From Bacteroidota bacterium (GTDB lineage Bacteria; Bacteroidota; Bacteroidia; Bacteroidales; GCA-2711565): 64,000 nt of DNA. How positions within the stretch are numbered: the stretch's first letter is position 1; every line of letters begins with the position of its first letter. The notes under the pieces were generated by a model, which ran no database searches, had not been told where the DNA came from, and saw only the letters and a list, made by a program, of their open reading frames with translations. Below are positions 26,815-36,245 of this stretch, one piece after another. The stretch lies in the NCBI GenBank assembly GCA_018816945.1, contig JAHIVC010000041.1, positions 30,226 to 94,225 of the forward strand, written 5' to 3'. The translations under genes and the position numbers were made by a program.

Positions 26815-29319
26815 ATGAAACAAATGATCTATTTAATTTTAGTTTTAGGGATATTTGACCCGCAATATTTGTTTGCTTTTCAGGATAGCACTCAAACAGA
26901 GCTATTAAATAAAACCCCCGATGAAGAGAAAAATATTCAAGAATTACTTAAAATAGGCGAAACTTTCATATCAAAATCGGATTATGTTAGTGCTGCCGGT
27001 GTTTTAATAAAAGCCGGACAGAATTCTCAACTTTTATCAGATTCAAAACTCAAAGCAGATTTAAATTACCAGATGGCCGATTTATACTTTAAATCAAAGC
27101 TTCCTGAGGATGCATTATTACCTTCTCAAATAGCAGTATCTCTTTACAAAGACTTAGGTGATGTTAATAATGAACTGAAAGCCTGCTTGTTGACTGCATT
27201 TATTTACTCCGAAGCCAATAAATACGATTCTGCAATTATCCAATTAAAATCAGCATTGAAAATTGCTCAATCGATAGGTAATAGTGAAATGGTTTCAGTT
27301 GTTTTTAAAAATCTCGGATTCAATCATGCCAAAATCCAGGATTTTGCCAATGCAATTATGTACTACCAATCTGCCGGATTAATTTTTGAATCAGGAAATA
27401 AAACTGAAAATTTAGCAGCCAACTATTTTGCAATTGGCAATATTCAATTCGACCAAAAAAACTATGAAGCAGCTTTTAGCAGTTTTAAAAATGCGCTTGA
27501 CCATGCCTCAAATAGTAATCTAAATATTTTAATTGCAAACAGCTCCTTTCATTTAGGGGAAATCTCTTTGAAAAGAGCAGAATCATCCTCAGCTCTAAAA
27601 TATTTTCAGAATGTATTAGAATTAAACGATGCTGAGGAGATTTACATGGTTAAGTCACGTAGTTATCAAAAATCATCTCAGATTTATGAAAATAATGGTA
27701 ATATAAAGTTAGCACTCCAGCAAATTAAACATGCCAAAGACTATTTTTTACTGGCAAAAAATTATACAGAGCGACTTCAGTCGGATTTATCATCTACTCA
27801 AAATCAAATCAAAGTAATCAACAACCAAATAACATATAAAGCTTTAAGTAGGTCTTTGGAAGAATGCAAGTCAAAAAATAAAACCCTACTTATACTCTTG
27901 ATTAGTTTAGGTTCCATCCAAGGTTTACTTATTTTGTTATTATTTATCAGATTCAGAAAGAAGAATAAAGTATCTCATTCAACAATTCAAAATAAGCAAA
28001 ATGAACTTGAACAACTTCAAGCCTCATTAAAAATAGTAAATCAAAAAATAGAATCAGAAGTTGGTAAGCGGACAAAAGAAATAAAAGAAGAACTGGATAA
28101 AAGATTGGAAATTGATATAGAATTAAAGAAAGCACTTAAAAATGCCGAAGATGCCAATTATTTAAAAAATGCCTTTTTATCAAACATGAGCCATGAAATT
28201 CGTACCCCATTAAATGGAATTATTGGATTTTCCAATTTATTGGTTACCGAATTATCGATCATGGAAAATCAGGAATTATTTGATTTCGCAAATGGAATAC
28301 AACAAAGTGGCGACAGATTGCTACACCTACTTAATAATATCATTGATATTAGCCGTATTGAAGCTAATGACATGGAGGTACAACTTATACCCTGTAAGAT
28401 CAATGAAATCATTGAGAATGTGGCAAACCTATATAAGTTTAAGGCAAATGAAAAAAAATTAAAATTCAACACAAAGTACAATGAAGTCCCGGATGTACTA
28501 GTTGATGAACACAATATCACAAAAATTATTAGCGACATCATAGATAATGCGGTAAAATATACGGATAAGGGATTCATCAACGTTATAACTGATTATGATG
28601 CAGATGAAAACATGGTAATCATCTCAATAAAAGATACTGGAATTGGAATAGATGAATCTTATATTAATCACGTTTTTGAGGCATTTCGTCAGGAAAGTCT
28701 GGGATATTCCCGTAATTATCAGGGAGCAGGTTTGGGATTACCATTGGCTAAAAGACTAATTAGTTTGATGAAGGGTGACATCATAGTAGAGTCAAAAAAA
28801 GGGGTTGGAACAACAGTTAAAATTCTTTTAAAAACCAGTGCCAATCCTGCTCAATTGAAAGCGAAAGATGAACCAAGAGGAGAATCCGTAAACATACAAG
28901 ATCGTGATGATGGTAAAAAAATTAATATCTTCATTGTTGAAGATGATAGAATGAACAGACTTGTATTAAGTAAGATGCTTGATAAAGTCGGGAATAATTC
29001 ATTGGCAGTTGACGGTGAAGAAACCATCAGTATAATAGAGAGAGCATATAAAAACGGTGTGATATTTGATGTTATGCTTTTCGACATTAACTTGCCTGCA
29101 CCGTGGGATGGGATTAAATTAATGCATGAAGTAAAAAGCAGATGGAAAGAGTATAAATTTATTCCATTTATTGCACAAACTGCTTATGCAATGGCTGGAG
29201 ACAGGGAAAGACTATTAGATGCCGGATTTGACAATTATATTGCAAAACCGGTTAATAAGAATGAATTGATAAGTATTATTTTTAAACATGTTGGAATAAC
29301 CGTTAATAATGAAATTTAA
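26815..29319 (+). CDS. TPR-containing hybrid histidine kinase
   Basis: An 834-residue sensor: signal peptide (about 1-21), six or so TPR repeats in the periplasm (about 40-335), a membrane span (about 356-379), a coiled coil (about 390-440), HisKA with H460 in NMSHEIRTP, HATPase (DNAVKYTDKG, DTGIGI, GAGLGLPLAKRL) and a C-terminal receiver (about 702-830) with D757 in LFDINLP and the Lys in AKPVN. TPR domains suggest a protein or peptide signal sensed outside the cytoplasm. The receiver is followed by no output domain or Hpt in this window, so phosphate must go to a protein encoded elsewhere or to the lone receiver at 2508 (speculative). The next hybrid kinase starts 14 bases later. Confidence 0.92.
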   Translation: MKQMIYLILVLGIFDPQYLFAFQDSTQTELLNKTPDEEKNIQELLKIGETFISKSDYVSAAGVLIKAGQNSQLLSDSKLKADLNYQMADLYFKSKLPEDALLPSQIAVSLYKDLGDVNNELKACLLTAFIYSEANKYDSAIIQLKSALKIAQSIGNSEMVSVVFKNLGFNHAKIQDFANAIMYYQSAGLIFESGNKTENLAANYFAIGNIQFDQKNYEAAFSSFKNALDHASNSNLNILIANSSFHLGEISLKRAESSSALKYFQNVLELNDAEEIYMVKSRSYQKSSQIYENNGNIKLALQQIKHAKDYFLLAKNYTERLQSDLSSTQNQIKVINNQITYKALSRSLEECKSKNKTLLILLISLGSIQGLLILLLFIRFRKKNKVSHSTIQNKQNELEQLQASLKIVNQKIESEVGKRTKEIKEELDKRLEIDIELKKALKNAEDANYLKNAFLSNMSHEIRTPLNGIIGFSNLLVTELSIMENQELFDFANGIQQSGDRLLHLLNNIIDISRIEANDMEVQLIPCKINEIIENVANLYKFKANEKKLKFNTKYNEVPDVLVDEHNITKIISDIIDNAVKYTDKGFINVITDYDADENMVIISIKDTGIGIDESYINHVFEAFRQESLGYSRNYQGAGLGLPLAKRLISLMKGDIIVESKKGVGTTVKILLKTSANPAQLKAKDEPRGESVNIQDRDDGKKINIFIVEDDRMNRLVLSKMLDKVGNNSLAVDGEETISIIERAYKNGVIFDVMLFDINLPAPWDGIKLMHEVKSRWKEYKFIPFIAQTAYAMAGDRERLLDAGFDNYIAKPVNKNELISIIFKHVGITVNNEI

Positions 29320-29333
29320 ATGCCATTTTTATT

Positions 29334-30569
29334 ATGGATAATACAAAAGAAGGTTTATTTAAGGAAAATCAAGAACTAAAAAAACACATTAGGTTACTTG
29401 AAACTCAAATAAAGGAATATCAGGAAAAAACCGATGCTTCCAATCAATTAAAATCAATGTTTCTGGCAAATATTAGTCATGAAATTAGAACTCCAATGAA
29501 TGGAATTATTGGAATGTACAATGTTTTGAAACAAACAGATTTAACTGATGAACAACAGGAATTTCTTGATATTATCAATCTTTCAGGAAATAATCTATTA
29601 ACTATTATTGATGATATTTTAGATTTATCCCGCATTGAAGCCGGGCAACTTATTCTTGAAAACAATAAATTCTTTTTATCTAATGAAGTTAATTCTGTAA
29701 TTGATTTATTAGAAAATAAAGCTAAAGGAAAAGGGATAAAACTTTATACCAGCTTTGAAAGCAGCACCCCAAATGCATATATTGGTGATCCCGCCAGGCT
29801 TAAACAAATTTTAATTAATCTTACAAATAACGCAATTAAGTATACCAAGGAAGGTAGTGTTACCATAAAAATTGAATCGGATAAAATTGAATCTGATTAT
29901 TGTTTGATGAAGTTTAGCGTTATCGATACAGGAATAGGGATTACTAAAGATGGCCAGGAAAAACTTTTCAAGGCTTTCTCACAAATTGACTCAACAACTA
30001 CTCGAAAATATGGAGGTACTGGCCTTGGACTTGCGATCGCAAAAAACCTTTCATCACTGATGGGAGGAGAAATAGGTGTTGAAAGTGAGGAAGGGAAAGG
30101 ATCTAAATTTTGGTTTACGGCAAAAATTCAGAGAAATCAGGACATTCCGGATTTAATTGAAAAAAACAAACTTGTTGTAAAGCAAAAAACCTTAAATCCG
30201 CTCAATATACTATTAGTGGAAGATAATTTTTTAAATCAAAAATTTGCAATAGCAACTTTACGTAAAGAAGGTCATAATATTGATATCGCTGAAAATGGTA
30301 AAATTGCAGTCGATTTATTCAAGAAGAGCAAATATGATATAATTTTGATGGATATCCAAATGCCCGTTATGGATGGAATTGAAGCAACCAAAGAGATTAG
30401 AAAAATAGAAATGAAAAGTGCGAAAAAAGAACATACAAGGATTATTGCAATTACTGCTTATGTTATGGAAAGAGATAGATCAATGTGTTTGGGAGCAGGA
30501 ATGAATGAATATCTCGCAAAGCCTTTTAAACCAAACGAGCTGATAAAATTAATTGAAAACATTTGTTAA
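29334..30569 (+). CDS. Soluble hybrid histidine kinase without sensor domain
   Basis: A 411-residue cytoplasmic protein: short N-terminal coiled coil (about 5-35), HisKA with H49 in NISHEIRTP, HATPase (LTNNAIKYTKEG, DTGIGI, GGTGLGLAIAKNL), and a receiver with D340 in MDIQMPVMDG and Lys in AKPF. There is no membrane span or input domain, so it must be regulated by a partner, most likely the TPR hybrid kinase encoded 14 bases upstream. Together they may form a branched relay. A 445-base gene-free stretch follows. Confidence 0.92.
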   Translation: MDNTKEGLFKENQELKKHIRLLETQIKEYQEKTDASNQLKSMFLANISHEIRTPMNGIIGMYNVLKQTDLTDEQQEFLDIINLSGNNLLTIIDDILDLSRIEAGQLILENNKFFLSNEVNSVIDLLENKAKGKGIKLYTSFESSTPNAYIGDPARLKQILINLTNNAIKYTKEGSVTIKIESDKIESDYCLMKFSVIDTGIGITKDGQEKLFKAFSQIDSTTTRKYGGTGLGLAIAKNLSSLMGGEIGVESEEGKGSKFWFTAKIQRNQDIPDLIEKNKLVVKQKTLNPLNILLVEDNFLNQKFAIATLRKEGHNIDIAENGKIAVDLFKKSKYDIILMDIQMPVMDGIEATKEIRKIEMKSAKKEHTRIIAITAYVMERDRSMCLGAGMNEYLAKPFKPNELIKLIENIC

Positions 30570-31014
30570 TATTTAATCCTATTCAACTATTGATGTCATA
30601 TGGATTTGGTTTATTATCCCTGGAAACAAAAATAGTAATGTTCCTCATAAATTCTGGATTAATTAAGGAACTAAAATATAGCTGCTTACTAATAAAAAAA
30701 TAATCTGGTCCAAAACAGCATATGTCCCAAAACAAGATCATAGTCTTATATTGGGACTTATGTAGATTATGATCCTATCGATTTAATTATTTATCAAAAA
30801 TAAAAATTGATTTTACTAACACAATATTATCTTTCATTAACAACAAATTTGGCAGCAAGGGATGAATTACCCTGTTCAACATATATGTATAATATTAAAC
30901 TATCGGAAAGAGTCAAAATAGTTTTATGACTTAAAAACACTTAAAGATGACTATGATGTGAGATTACTTAATATTCATGGAATTGGATTTCGGTCGATCA
31001 CAAATAACTAAAAA
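30570..31014. other. Gene-free stretch between hybrid kinase and RSH gene
   Basis: I find no convincing coding frame here. The stretch lies between two convergent genes. It contains one notable structure, the pair of interleaved inverted repeats at 30719-30774, listed separately. The rest is AT-rich, without an obvious terminator ending in a T-run. A remnant of a lost gene cannot be excluded. Confidence 0.6.
30719..30774. repeat. Two interleaved inverted repeats (mutually exclusive hairpins)
   Basis: CATATGTCCCAA (30719-30730) pairs with TTGGGACTTATG (30751-30762), eleven of twelve positions. GATCATAGTC (30736-30745) pairs with GATTATGATC (30765-30774), ten of ten with one G-U. The order is a, b, a', b'. 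The two-base gap after a' is too short for both full stems to form at once, so the two hairpins would compete. It could be an untranslated regulatory RNA element or an odd terminator for the flanking convergent genes. Confidence 0.5.
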
Positions 31015-33198
31015 TTAAAACTTATCAACCCTACTCGCCTTGCTTATCCCCTTAACTTTTACAAGTTTATGCAACAGTTCATCTAAATGTTCGTTATTTC
31101 GTATCTGTACTTTGATTTTTGCTTCGAATTGCCCATTCCCTGTTTCAACTTTAAATGAGAGCATATTAACTTTAAGATCTTTGGAAATGACATCTGTAAG
31201 TTCGCCAATAATGCCAATTCTATCTATACCCACCACTTTAACATTGGTAATATAAGTGGGAGCTTCAGCATCTTGCCATTTTACTTCAATAACCCGATAA
31301 CTATATTTTTCTAACATTTGAGCAGCATTCGGACAATTTACCCTGTGAATGGTAATTCCTTTCCCCACAGTCACGAAACCAAAAACAGCATCCCCTGAAA
31401 TTGGGTTACAACATTTTGCTAATGAATGATTCACATTTTTCAGCTTATCATTTATCATCAAAAAATCACTTTTATCCCTTTCCGCTACTTTTCCTAATTC
31501 TATAGGTAATTCCTGTTTTTCTTTATATTCGAGAACGTCTTCGCCTTCCAAAAGTTTGCGGATTTTCGCAAGATCAATTTTTTCGGTCGCAACAGAATAA
31601 AAGAAATCTACCGAAGTTTTAAACTTAAATTGCTTAATTATTTTATCAATACTGTCCTCATTATAGGGAATTTTCCAACTTTTAAATTTCCTGCGAATAA
31701 TTTCCGTACCAACTTCAGCTTCTTTATATTTCTCTTCAAGGAGCGCTCTTTTAATTCGTCCCTTCGCTTTATTTGTGATTACAAAATTCAGCCAATCAAG
31801 TTTTGGTTTTTGATTTTTACCGGTAATAATTTCAACTTCATCGCCATTATTAAGAATATACCTGATTGGAACTACCTTACCATTTACTTTAGCACCGCTG
31901 CATGTTGACCCAATATTTGTGTGGATTTCAAAAGCAAAATCCAGTACAGTTGAACCAATGGGCAATTGTTTCAAATCGCCTTGTGGTGTGAAAATAAAAA
32001 TTTTATCATTCGAACGTTTTTTTTGATCTACCAGCTCATCATCAAAATAGATTTGATTAGGATTTTCTAAAATATCACGTACCTGCTCTAACCAACTTTC
32101 CGAGTCTTTTTTACTACCAAAACCTTTATAACGCCAGTGAGCAGCAAGCCCTTTTTCAGCATTTTCATCCATACGTTTCGATCGAATCTGAACTTCCACC
32201 CATTTATTGTTTGGATCTTTTACAGTTGTGTGCAATGATTCATAACCGGAAGCTTTCGGGGTAGTTATCCAATCTCGAAGCCTTTTAGGATTCGGTGAAT
32301 AGATATTTGTGACAATGGAATAAACGCGCCAGCAATCTTCCTTTTCCTTATTAGCCTCACTATTTGTGATAATTCGTACCGCAAAAATATCATATATCTC
32401 CTCAAACTCAACATTTTGGCGCTTCATTTTGGTCCATAAGGAATAGACAGATTTTGGGCGACTTTTAAATTCACAATCAATACCCTGAACGGTCAATTCG
32501 CGCTGAATCGGGTTAATGAAATGTTGCAAAAATGATTTTTGTTTTGTTTTGCTCGACTGTATTTTCTCCATGAGAGACTGATAAACCTCAGGGTGCGAAT
32601 ATTTCATTGAGAGCTCTTCCAAATCAGATTTGATCTTATAGAGCCCTAAACGGTGAGCGATGGGTATATAAATATGAATAACTTCATCAAGATAGTCTGA
32701 TCGCTTTTCTATAGGTAATTTCTCATAATTCCGGATATCGTATAAGCGATGAGAAATTTTGATCAAGATAACCCTGATATCATCAATTAAAGTAAGAAAA
32801 AGCTTTCTGAAATTTTCAGACTGAACCGAAAGTTTGGTTGTTTGAAGATTAGATATTCTGTTAAATCCTGTTAATATTCCTGCAATGTTTTTATCAAATT
32901 TTTTCTGAACTTCCGACTGAGTTATTTCCTTATTCTCATATAAATTATGAAGCAGTGTGCTAACAACAGCAACGGCCCCTAATCCCATTTCATTAACTTC
33001 AATAAGGGATATTTCGATTGCATGATAAATATCTAATCCTTTGGAATTATCAAAATCGCGAACTTCAGCCTTATAGGCTAATTCGTATGCTTTTGCAATT
33101 TTCCGCAACTCCGTTTCCGTAGCAAACTTATTGCAAGCTTCAATTAATTCAAGGTATTTCTCATTAACTTTCAGCCTACGATCTTCACTTATCATCAT
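31015..33198 (-). CDS. RelA/SpoT homologue (long RSH) with degenerate hydrolase site
   Basis: A 727-residue alarmone enzyme: N-terminal HD domain, synthetase domain (RPKSVYSLW, YDIFAVRII, GYESLHTTV, EVQIRS, AAHW), TGS (FIFTPQGD), helical part, zinc-finger Cys pair (KCCNPISGD) and C-terminal ACT. It should make (p)ppGpp from GTP/GDP and ATP in response to starvation. The hydrolase site is altered: H59 and H84 remain, but the HD Asp is N85, the E-D pair is E88-N89, and the D-x-x-x-N positions are H150 and D154. Mn-dependent ppGpp hydrolysis is therefore unlikely. The synthetase loop reads R-L-R-D in place of R-x-K-D. A separate hydrolase would be expected elsewhere in the genome. Confidence 0.92.
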   Translation of the reverse strand: MMISEDRRLKVNEKYLELIEACNKFATETELRKIAKAYELAYKAEVRDFDNSKGLDIYHAIEISLIEVNEMGLGAVAVVSTLLHNLYENKEITQSEVQKKFDKNIAGILTGFNRISNLQTTKLSVQSENFRKLFLTLIDDIRVILIKISHRLYDIRNYEKLPIEKRSDYLDEVIHIYIPIAHRLGLYKIKSDLEELSMKYSHPEVYQSLMEKIQSSKTKQKSFLQHFINPIQRELTVQGIDCEFKSRPKSVYSLWTKMKRQNVEFEEIYDIFAVRIITNSEANKEKEDCWRVYSIVTNIYSPNPKRLRDWITTPKASGYESLHTTVKDPNNKWVEVQIRSKRMDENAEKGLAAHWRYKGFGSKKDSESWLEQVRDILENPNQIYFDDELVDQKKRSNDKIFIFTPQGDLKQLPIGSTVLDFAFEIHTNIGSTCSGAKVNGKVVPIRYILNNGDEVEIITGKNQKPKLDWLNFVITNKAKGRIKRALLEEKYKEAEVGTEIIRRKFKSWKIPYNEDSIDKIIKQFKFKTSVDFFYSVATEKIDLAKIRKLLEGEDVLEYKEKQELPIELGKVAERDKSDFLMINDKLKNVNHSLAKCCNPISGDAVFGFVTVGKGITIHRVNCPNAAQMLEKYSYRVIEVKWQDAEAPTYITNVKVVGIDRIGIIGELTDVISKDLKVNMLSFKVETGNGQFEAKIKVQIRNNEHLDELLHKLVKVKGISKASRVDKF

Positions 33199-33280
33199 AA
33201 TTTAAAGTTAGCAAAAATCTTCATAAAAAAAGCGTTCATGATAATTCATAAACGCTTATTTTTCATGATAATTATCAAGC

Positions 33281-34291
33281 TTATTTTTTACTCATATCAG
33301 TACCACCTTTTCTTCCCGACTTAGGTCCTGAATCTGATATTGAATCACGCATCCGGGTATCAGATTCAATATTTTTAAATTTATAATAATCCATTATTCC
33401 AAGATTACCGCTACGGAATGCTTCAGCCATTGCTTTAGGTATTTCAGCTTCTGCCTGAATAACATTTGCACGAGCTTCCTGAGCCTTGGCTTTCATCTCC
33501 TGCTCAACAGCCACAGCCATTGCCCTTCTTTCTTCTGCCTTAGCCTGTGCAATATTTTTATCGGCATTTGCCTGATCCATTTGTAATACCGCACCAATAT
33601 TTTTTCCAATATCTATATCAGCAATATCAATAGAAAGTATCTCAAATGCAGTACCTGAATCCAATCCTTTATCAAGTACTAGTTTAGAAATGGTGTCAGG
33701 GTTTTCAAGAACACTTTTATGCGAGGCAGCAGAACCAATTGAAGATACGACACCTTCTCCTACTCTCGCTAAAATTGTTTCTTCCCCGGCACCTCCAACT
33801 AATTGCTTAATATTTGCCCGAACGGTTACCCTTGCTTTAGCAATAAGCTGGATTCCATCTTTTGCAACTGCAGTAACAGGTGGTGTATCAATTACTTTTG
33901 GATTAACCGACATTTGAACCGCTTGTAAGACATCTCTTCCTGCCAAATCAATTGCAGTTGCAACTTTAAAGTCCAGTGCAATATTTGCCTTATCGGCAGA
34001 TATTAGGGCATTTACAACAGATACTACATTACCGCCTGCAAGAAAATGAGCTTCCATCTCATCACGGTTTACTTTTAGACCTGCTTTAGTGGCCGAGATC
34101 ATACTCCGCACAATTAATTGTGGTGGCACTTTTCTCCATCGCATAAATACAAGTTGAATTAACGAAATCCTTACACCCGATAAAAGGGCAGTAAACCATA
34201 AACCAACAGGAATAAAATAAAAAATAATCCAAAGACCGAATATTGATCCAATCCCAATGGCTAAAAAAGCTACTACTTCTGGTTGTTCCAT
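33281..34291 (-). CDS. floA: Flotillin-like protein FloA
   Basis: A 336-residue membrane-anchored SPFH protein of the FloA/YqfA family. An N-terminal hydrophobic hairpin (about 6-40) sits in the membrane, followed by the SPFH domain ([20 protein letters not shown]) and an Ala/Glu-rich coiled coil ([22 protein letters not shown] spans about 250-285), ending in a Gly/Lys-rich tail. FloA organises membrane microdomains that host signalling and transport proteins. It follows nfeD by twelve bases, the standard FloA-NfeD pairing, and clpS precedes nfeD. Confidence 0.93.
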   Translation of the reverse strand: MEQPEVVAFLAIGIGSIFGLWIIFYFIPVGLWFTALLSGVRISLIQLVFMRWRKVPPQLIVRSMISATKAGLKVNRDEMEAHFLAGGNVVSVVNALISADKANIALDFKVATAIDLAGRDVLQAVQMSVNPKVIDTPPVTAVAKDGIQLIAKARVTVRANIKQLVGGAGEETILARVGEGVVSSIGSAASHKSVLENPDTISKLVLDKGLDSGTAFEILSIDIADIDIGKNIGAVLQMDQANADKNIAQAKAEERRAMAVAVEQEMKAKAQEARANVIQAEAEIPKAMAEAFRSGNLGIMDYYKFKNIESDTRMRDSISDSGPKSGRKGGTDMSKK

Positions 34292-34303
34292 AATATTTTA
34301 TTA

Positions 34304-34768
34304 TTATTTTTGTTTTACTAATATTTTATTGTGTTCTATACTAACTACTTCTATTTCAATATTCTGGTCGATGAAAGTTCCATAAGTATGAACCTCATAA
34401 TATTCATTATTAAAAATGGCCTTTCCGGTAGGAACCAATCGCGAAATTGATTTTCCAATATCACCTTTTTTAATCTTCGCACTATCAATTTCGTTTACTT
34501 TTCCTTTAATCTCAGTTTGTAGCATCATTTTTTTCCATGTTTTCGAACGAAGAGACAGTACCAAAGAAACTACGGATAAAATTAAAGTTGATCCTAATAC
34601 TATGTGACCCGCGGTAAGTCCATAAACTGCATAAGTTTGCCAAATACCCACGGCCATAATAATTAATCCAATAACACCAGCTATACCCTGACCCGGTATA
34701 ACTAAAATTTCCAATACAATAAATGTAAGACCTATGATAATTAAGACAGTAATAATTGTCCAATTCAT
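34304..34768 (-). CDS. NfeD family protein (short, OB-fold type)
   Basis: A 154-residue membrane protein with three to four hydrophobic segments in the first 72 residues (LEILVIPGQGIAGVIGLI is characteristic) and a C-terminal OB-fold (about 86-153, GDIGKSISRLVPTGKAI). The long-form ClpP-like protease domain is absent, so this is the short NfeD1b type that partners flotillin-like proteins. Its gene stops twelve bases before floA and starts ten bases after clpS, in one operon. Confidence 0.9.
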   Translation of the reverse strand: MNWTIITVLIIIGLTFIVLEILVIPGQGIAGVIGLIIMAVGIWQTYAVYGLTAGHIVLGSTLILSVVSLVLSLRSKTWKKMMLQTEIKGKVNEIDSAKIKKGDIGKSISRLVPTGKAIFNNEYYEVHTYGTFIDQNIEIEVVSIEHNKILVKQK

Positions 34769-34778
34769 TTCAAATAGT

Positions 34779-35051
34779 TTAGATAATACTTGCAGTTAAA
34801 GAACGGTTCAACATTTCCTGCTGAATAGGTTTTAAATCATGAAAAGCACCTGATTTCACGGCACACTTTCCTTTAAAGTGAATTAAGAATGCACATTGTT
34901 CAGCTTGAATAGCATCATGATCGCATAATTCAATTAAGGTTTCAATAACGAAATCAAAAGTATTGAAGTCGTCATTAAATAAAATAAGATCTCGAATTCC
35001 TTCTTTCTTAATTTTATTTCTAACAATCGGCTTTAATTTTTCAGTTCCCAT
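34779..35051 (-). CDS. clpS: ClpS adaptor for ATP-dependent Clp protease
   Basis: A 90-residue adaptor of the ClpS family: LILFNDDFNTFDFVIETLIELCDHDAIQAEQCAFLIHFKGKCAV matches the core, including the N-D-D-x-x-T-F-D that binds N-degron residues and the H near the H-x-x-G block. ClpS delivers N-end-rule substrates to ClpA/ClpC-ClpP. It is the first gene of the clpS-nfeD-floA group. The divergent Nudix gene starts at 35141, so the 89 bases between contain promoters for both directions. No clpA/clpC gene is adjacent. Confidence 0.93.
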   Translation of the reverse strand: MGTEKLKPIVRNKIKKEGIRDLILFNDDFNTFDFVIETLIELCDHDAIQAEQCAFLIHFKGKCAVKSGAFHDLKPIQQEMLNRSLTASII

Positions 35052-35092
35052 TGATTTTAAATTTTATACTGCTAACAAAGTTAATTAAAAAA

Positions 35093-35122
35093 TTGATCTA
35101 AGGAAATAAATTCATTTCTTTG
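35093..35122 (+). promoter_or_regulatory. Possible Bacteroidota-type promoter of the Nudix gene
   Basis: TTG (35093-35095) lies nineteen bases before TTTCTTTG (35115-35122), which partly matches the Bacteroidota -33/-7 pattern (TTTG and TAnnTTTG). The Nudix ATG follows 18 bases later. The first two bases of the -7 box do not fit the consensus, so the call is weak. Confidence 0.3.
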
Positions 35123-35140
35123 TAAGCATTAAAACTACAC

Positions 35141-35773
35141 ATGAAATCATTTACTAACTTTATTAAAGAACTAGAATTCAAACTTACAAAACCATTGCCA
35201 GGACTGGAATCGCAAATCAAAATGGCTCCGGTTACCCGCAATCTGGAGATGAAGAAAAGCACTCATTTTAATCCTCCACGGGCAAGTGCTGTATTAATTC
35301 TGTTTTATCCAAAAAATGATAATATTCACACAGTTTTTATAAAAAGGCCGGAATATCAGGGAGTGCATAGTGGACAGATTGCATTTCCCGGCGGTAAATT
35401 TGAACTTGAAGATTCATCATTGATTTATACAGCTCTGCGCGAAGCTAATGAAGAAATCGGTGTTAATATTGATCATATTTCGGTGATTGGAAACTTGACA
35501 GAACTCTTCATTCCTCCCAGTAATTATAATGTACTGCCGGTGATAGGGTTTACAAATAAAAGACCTGAATTTATTATGGACCCAGTTGAAGTTGATGCGA
35601 TTTTTGAAATTACTCTCGATCAATTACAAAATGCTGAGAACATACAACATAAAGAAATCCTACACCGTAATCAATTACTTGTAAAAGTTCCTTCATATTA
35701 TATTGATACACATCTAATTTGGGGTGCAACTGCAATGATAATCAGTGAACTTACAGATCTATTAAAATCCTAA
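35141..35773 (+). CDS. Nudix hydrolase, CoA pyrophosphatase-like
   Basis: A 210-residue protein with the Nudix box GGKFELEDSSLIYTALREA followed by NEEIGV (about 84-108; R100, E101, E104, E105). The S-G-Q-I-A-F-P-G-G lead-in is typical of the NudL/CoA-diphosphatase group, which cleaves coenzyme A or its derivatives into phosphopantetheine and 3',5'-ADP. The N-terminal 40 residues are basic. It converges on the OsmC gene with five bases between the stop codons. The assignment to CoA is by family resemblance only. Confidence 0.85.
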   Translation: MKSFTNFIKELEFKLTKPLPGLESQIKMAPVTRNLEMKKSTHFNPPRASAVLILFYPKNDNIHTVFIKRPEYQGVHSGQIAFPGGKFELEDSSLIYTALREANEEIGVNIDHISVIGNLTELFIPPSNYNVLPVIGFTNKRPEFIMDPVEVDAIFEITLDQLQNAENIQHKEILHRNQLLVKVPSYYIDTHLIWGATAMIISELTDLLKS

Positions 35774-35778
35774 AAAAA

Positions 35779-36195
35779 TTAATTAAGAAGTTCAATCTGA
35801 TAAGTTATTTCAGCCCCCTTTTTTAACAATTCACTTACACCGCAATATCGGTCCTGTGATAGATTTACTGCTTTTTCCAATTTATCCATTGGCAAATCAT
35901 CTCCTTTAAATTGGTAAGTAAGATGAATTTTATGATAATATCTAGGATGTTCCTCGGTAAGTTCTCCTTCAATTTCAATATTAAAATAAGCTGGTTCAAT
36001 TCTCATTTTTTTCAGAATCGATACTACATCCATTCCTGTACATCCTCCTAAGGAGGCAAGGGTTAAAGGCTTCGGTCTTGGGCCTGAGTTTTCACCACCA
36101 ACGCTTTCATCAGCATCCATTAAAATTTTAAAATTGTTGATCTCGGCCTCAAAAGCCATATTTTTTTTCCAGGTACAATTGATTTTACTCTTCAT
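35779..36195 (-). CDS. OsmC/Ohr family peroxiredoxin-like protein
   Basis: A 138-residue protein with both redox cysteines, C52 in SLGGCTGMDV and C118 in RYCGVSELL, and the N-terminal R-P-K-P-L block. OsmC/Ohr proteins reduce organic hydroperoxides using thiol cofactors. The C-G-V-S after the second Cys fits the OsmC/YhfA side rather than Ohr. It is downstream of the aldehyde dehydrogenase gene on the same strand, separated by an inverted repeat at 36246-36289, so its transcription may be separate. Confidence 0.88.
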   Translation of the reverse strand: MKSKINCTWKKNMAFEAEINNFKILMDADESVGGENSGPRPKPLTLASLGGCTGMDVVSILKKMRIEPAYFNIEIEGELTEEHPRYYHKIHLTYQFKGDDLPMDKLEKAVNLSQDRYCGVSELLKKGAEITYQIELLN

Positions 36196-36245
36196 TTAAA
36201 GTTTAATTTATTTGCATGTAAAGATAATACATTAAAACATGAGAC

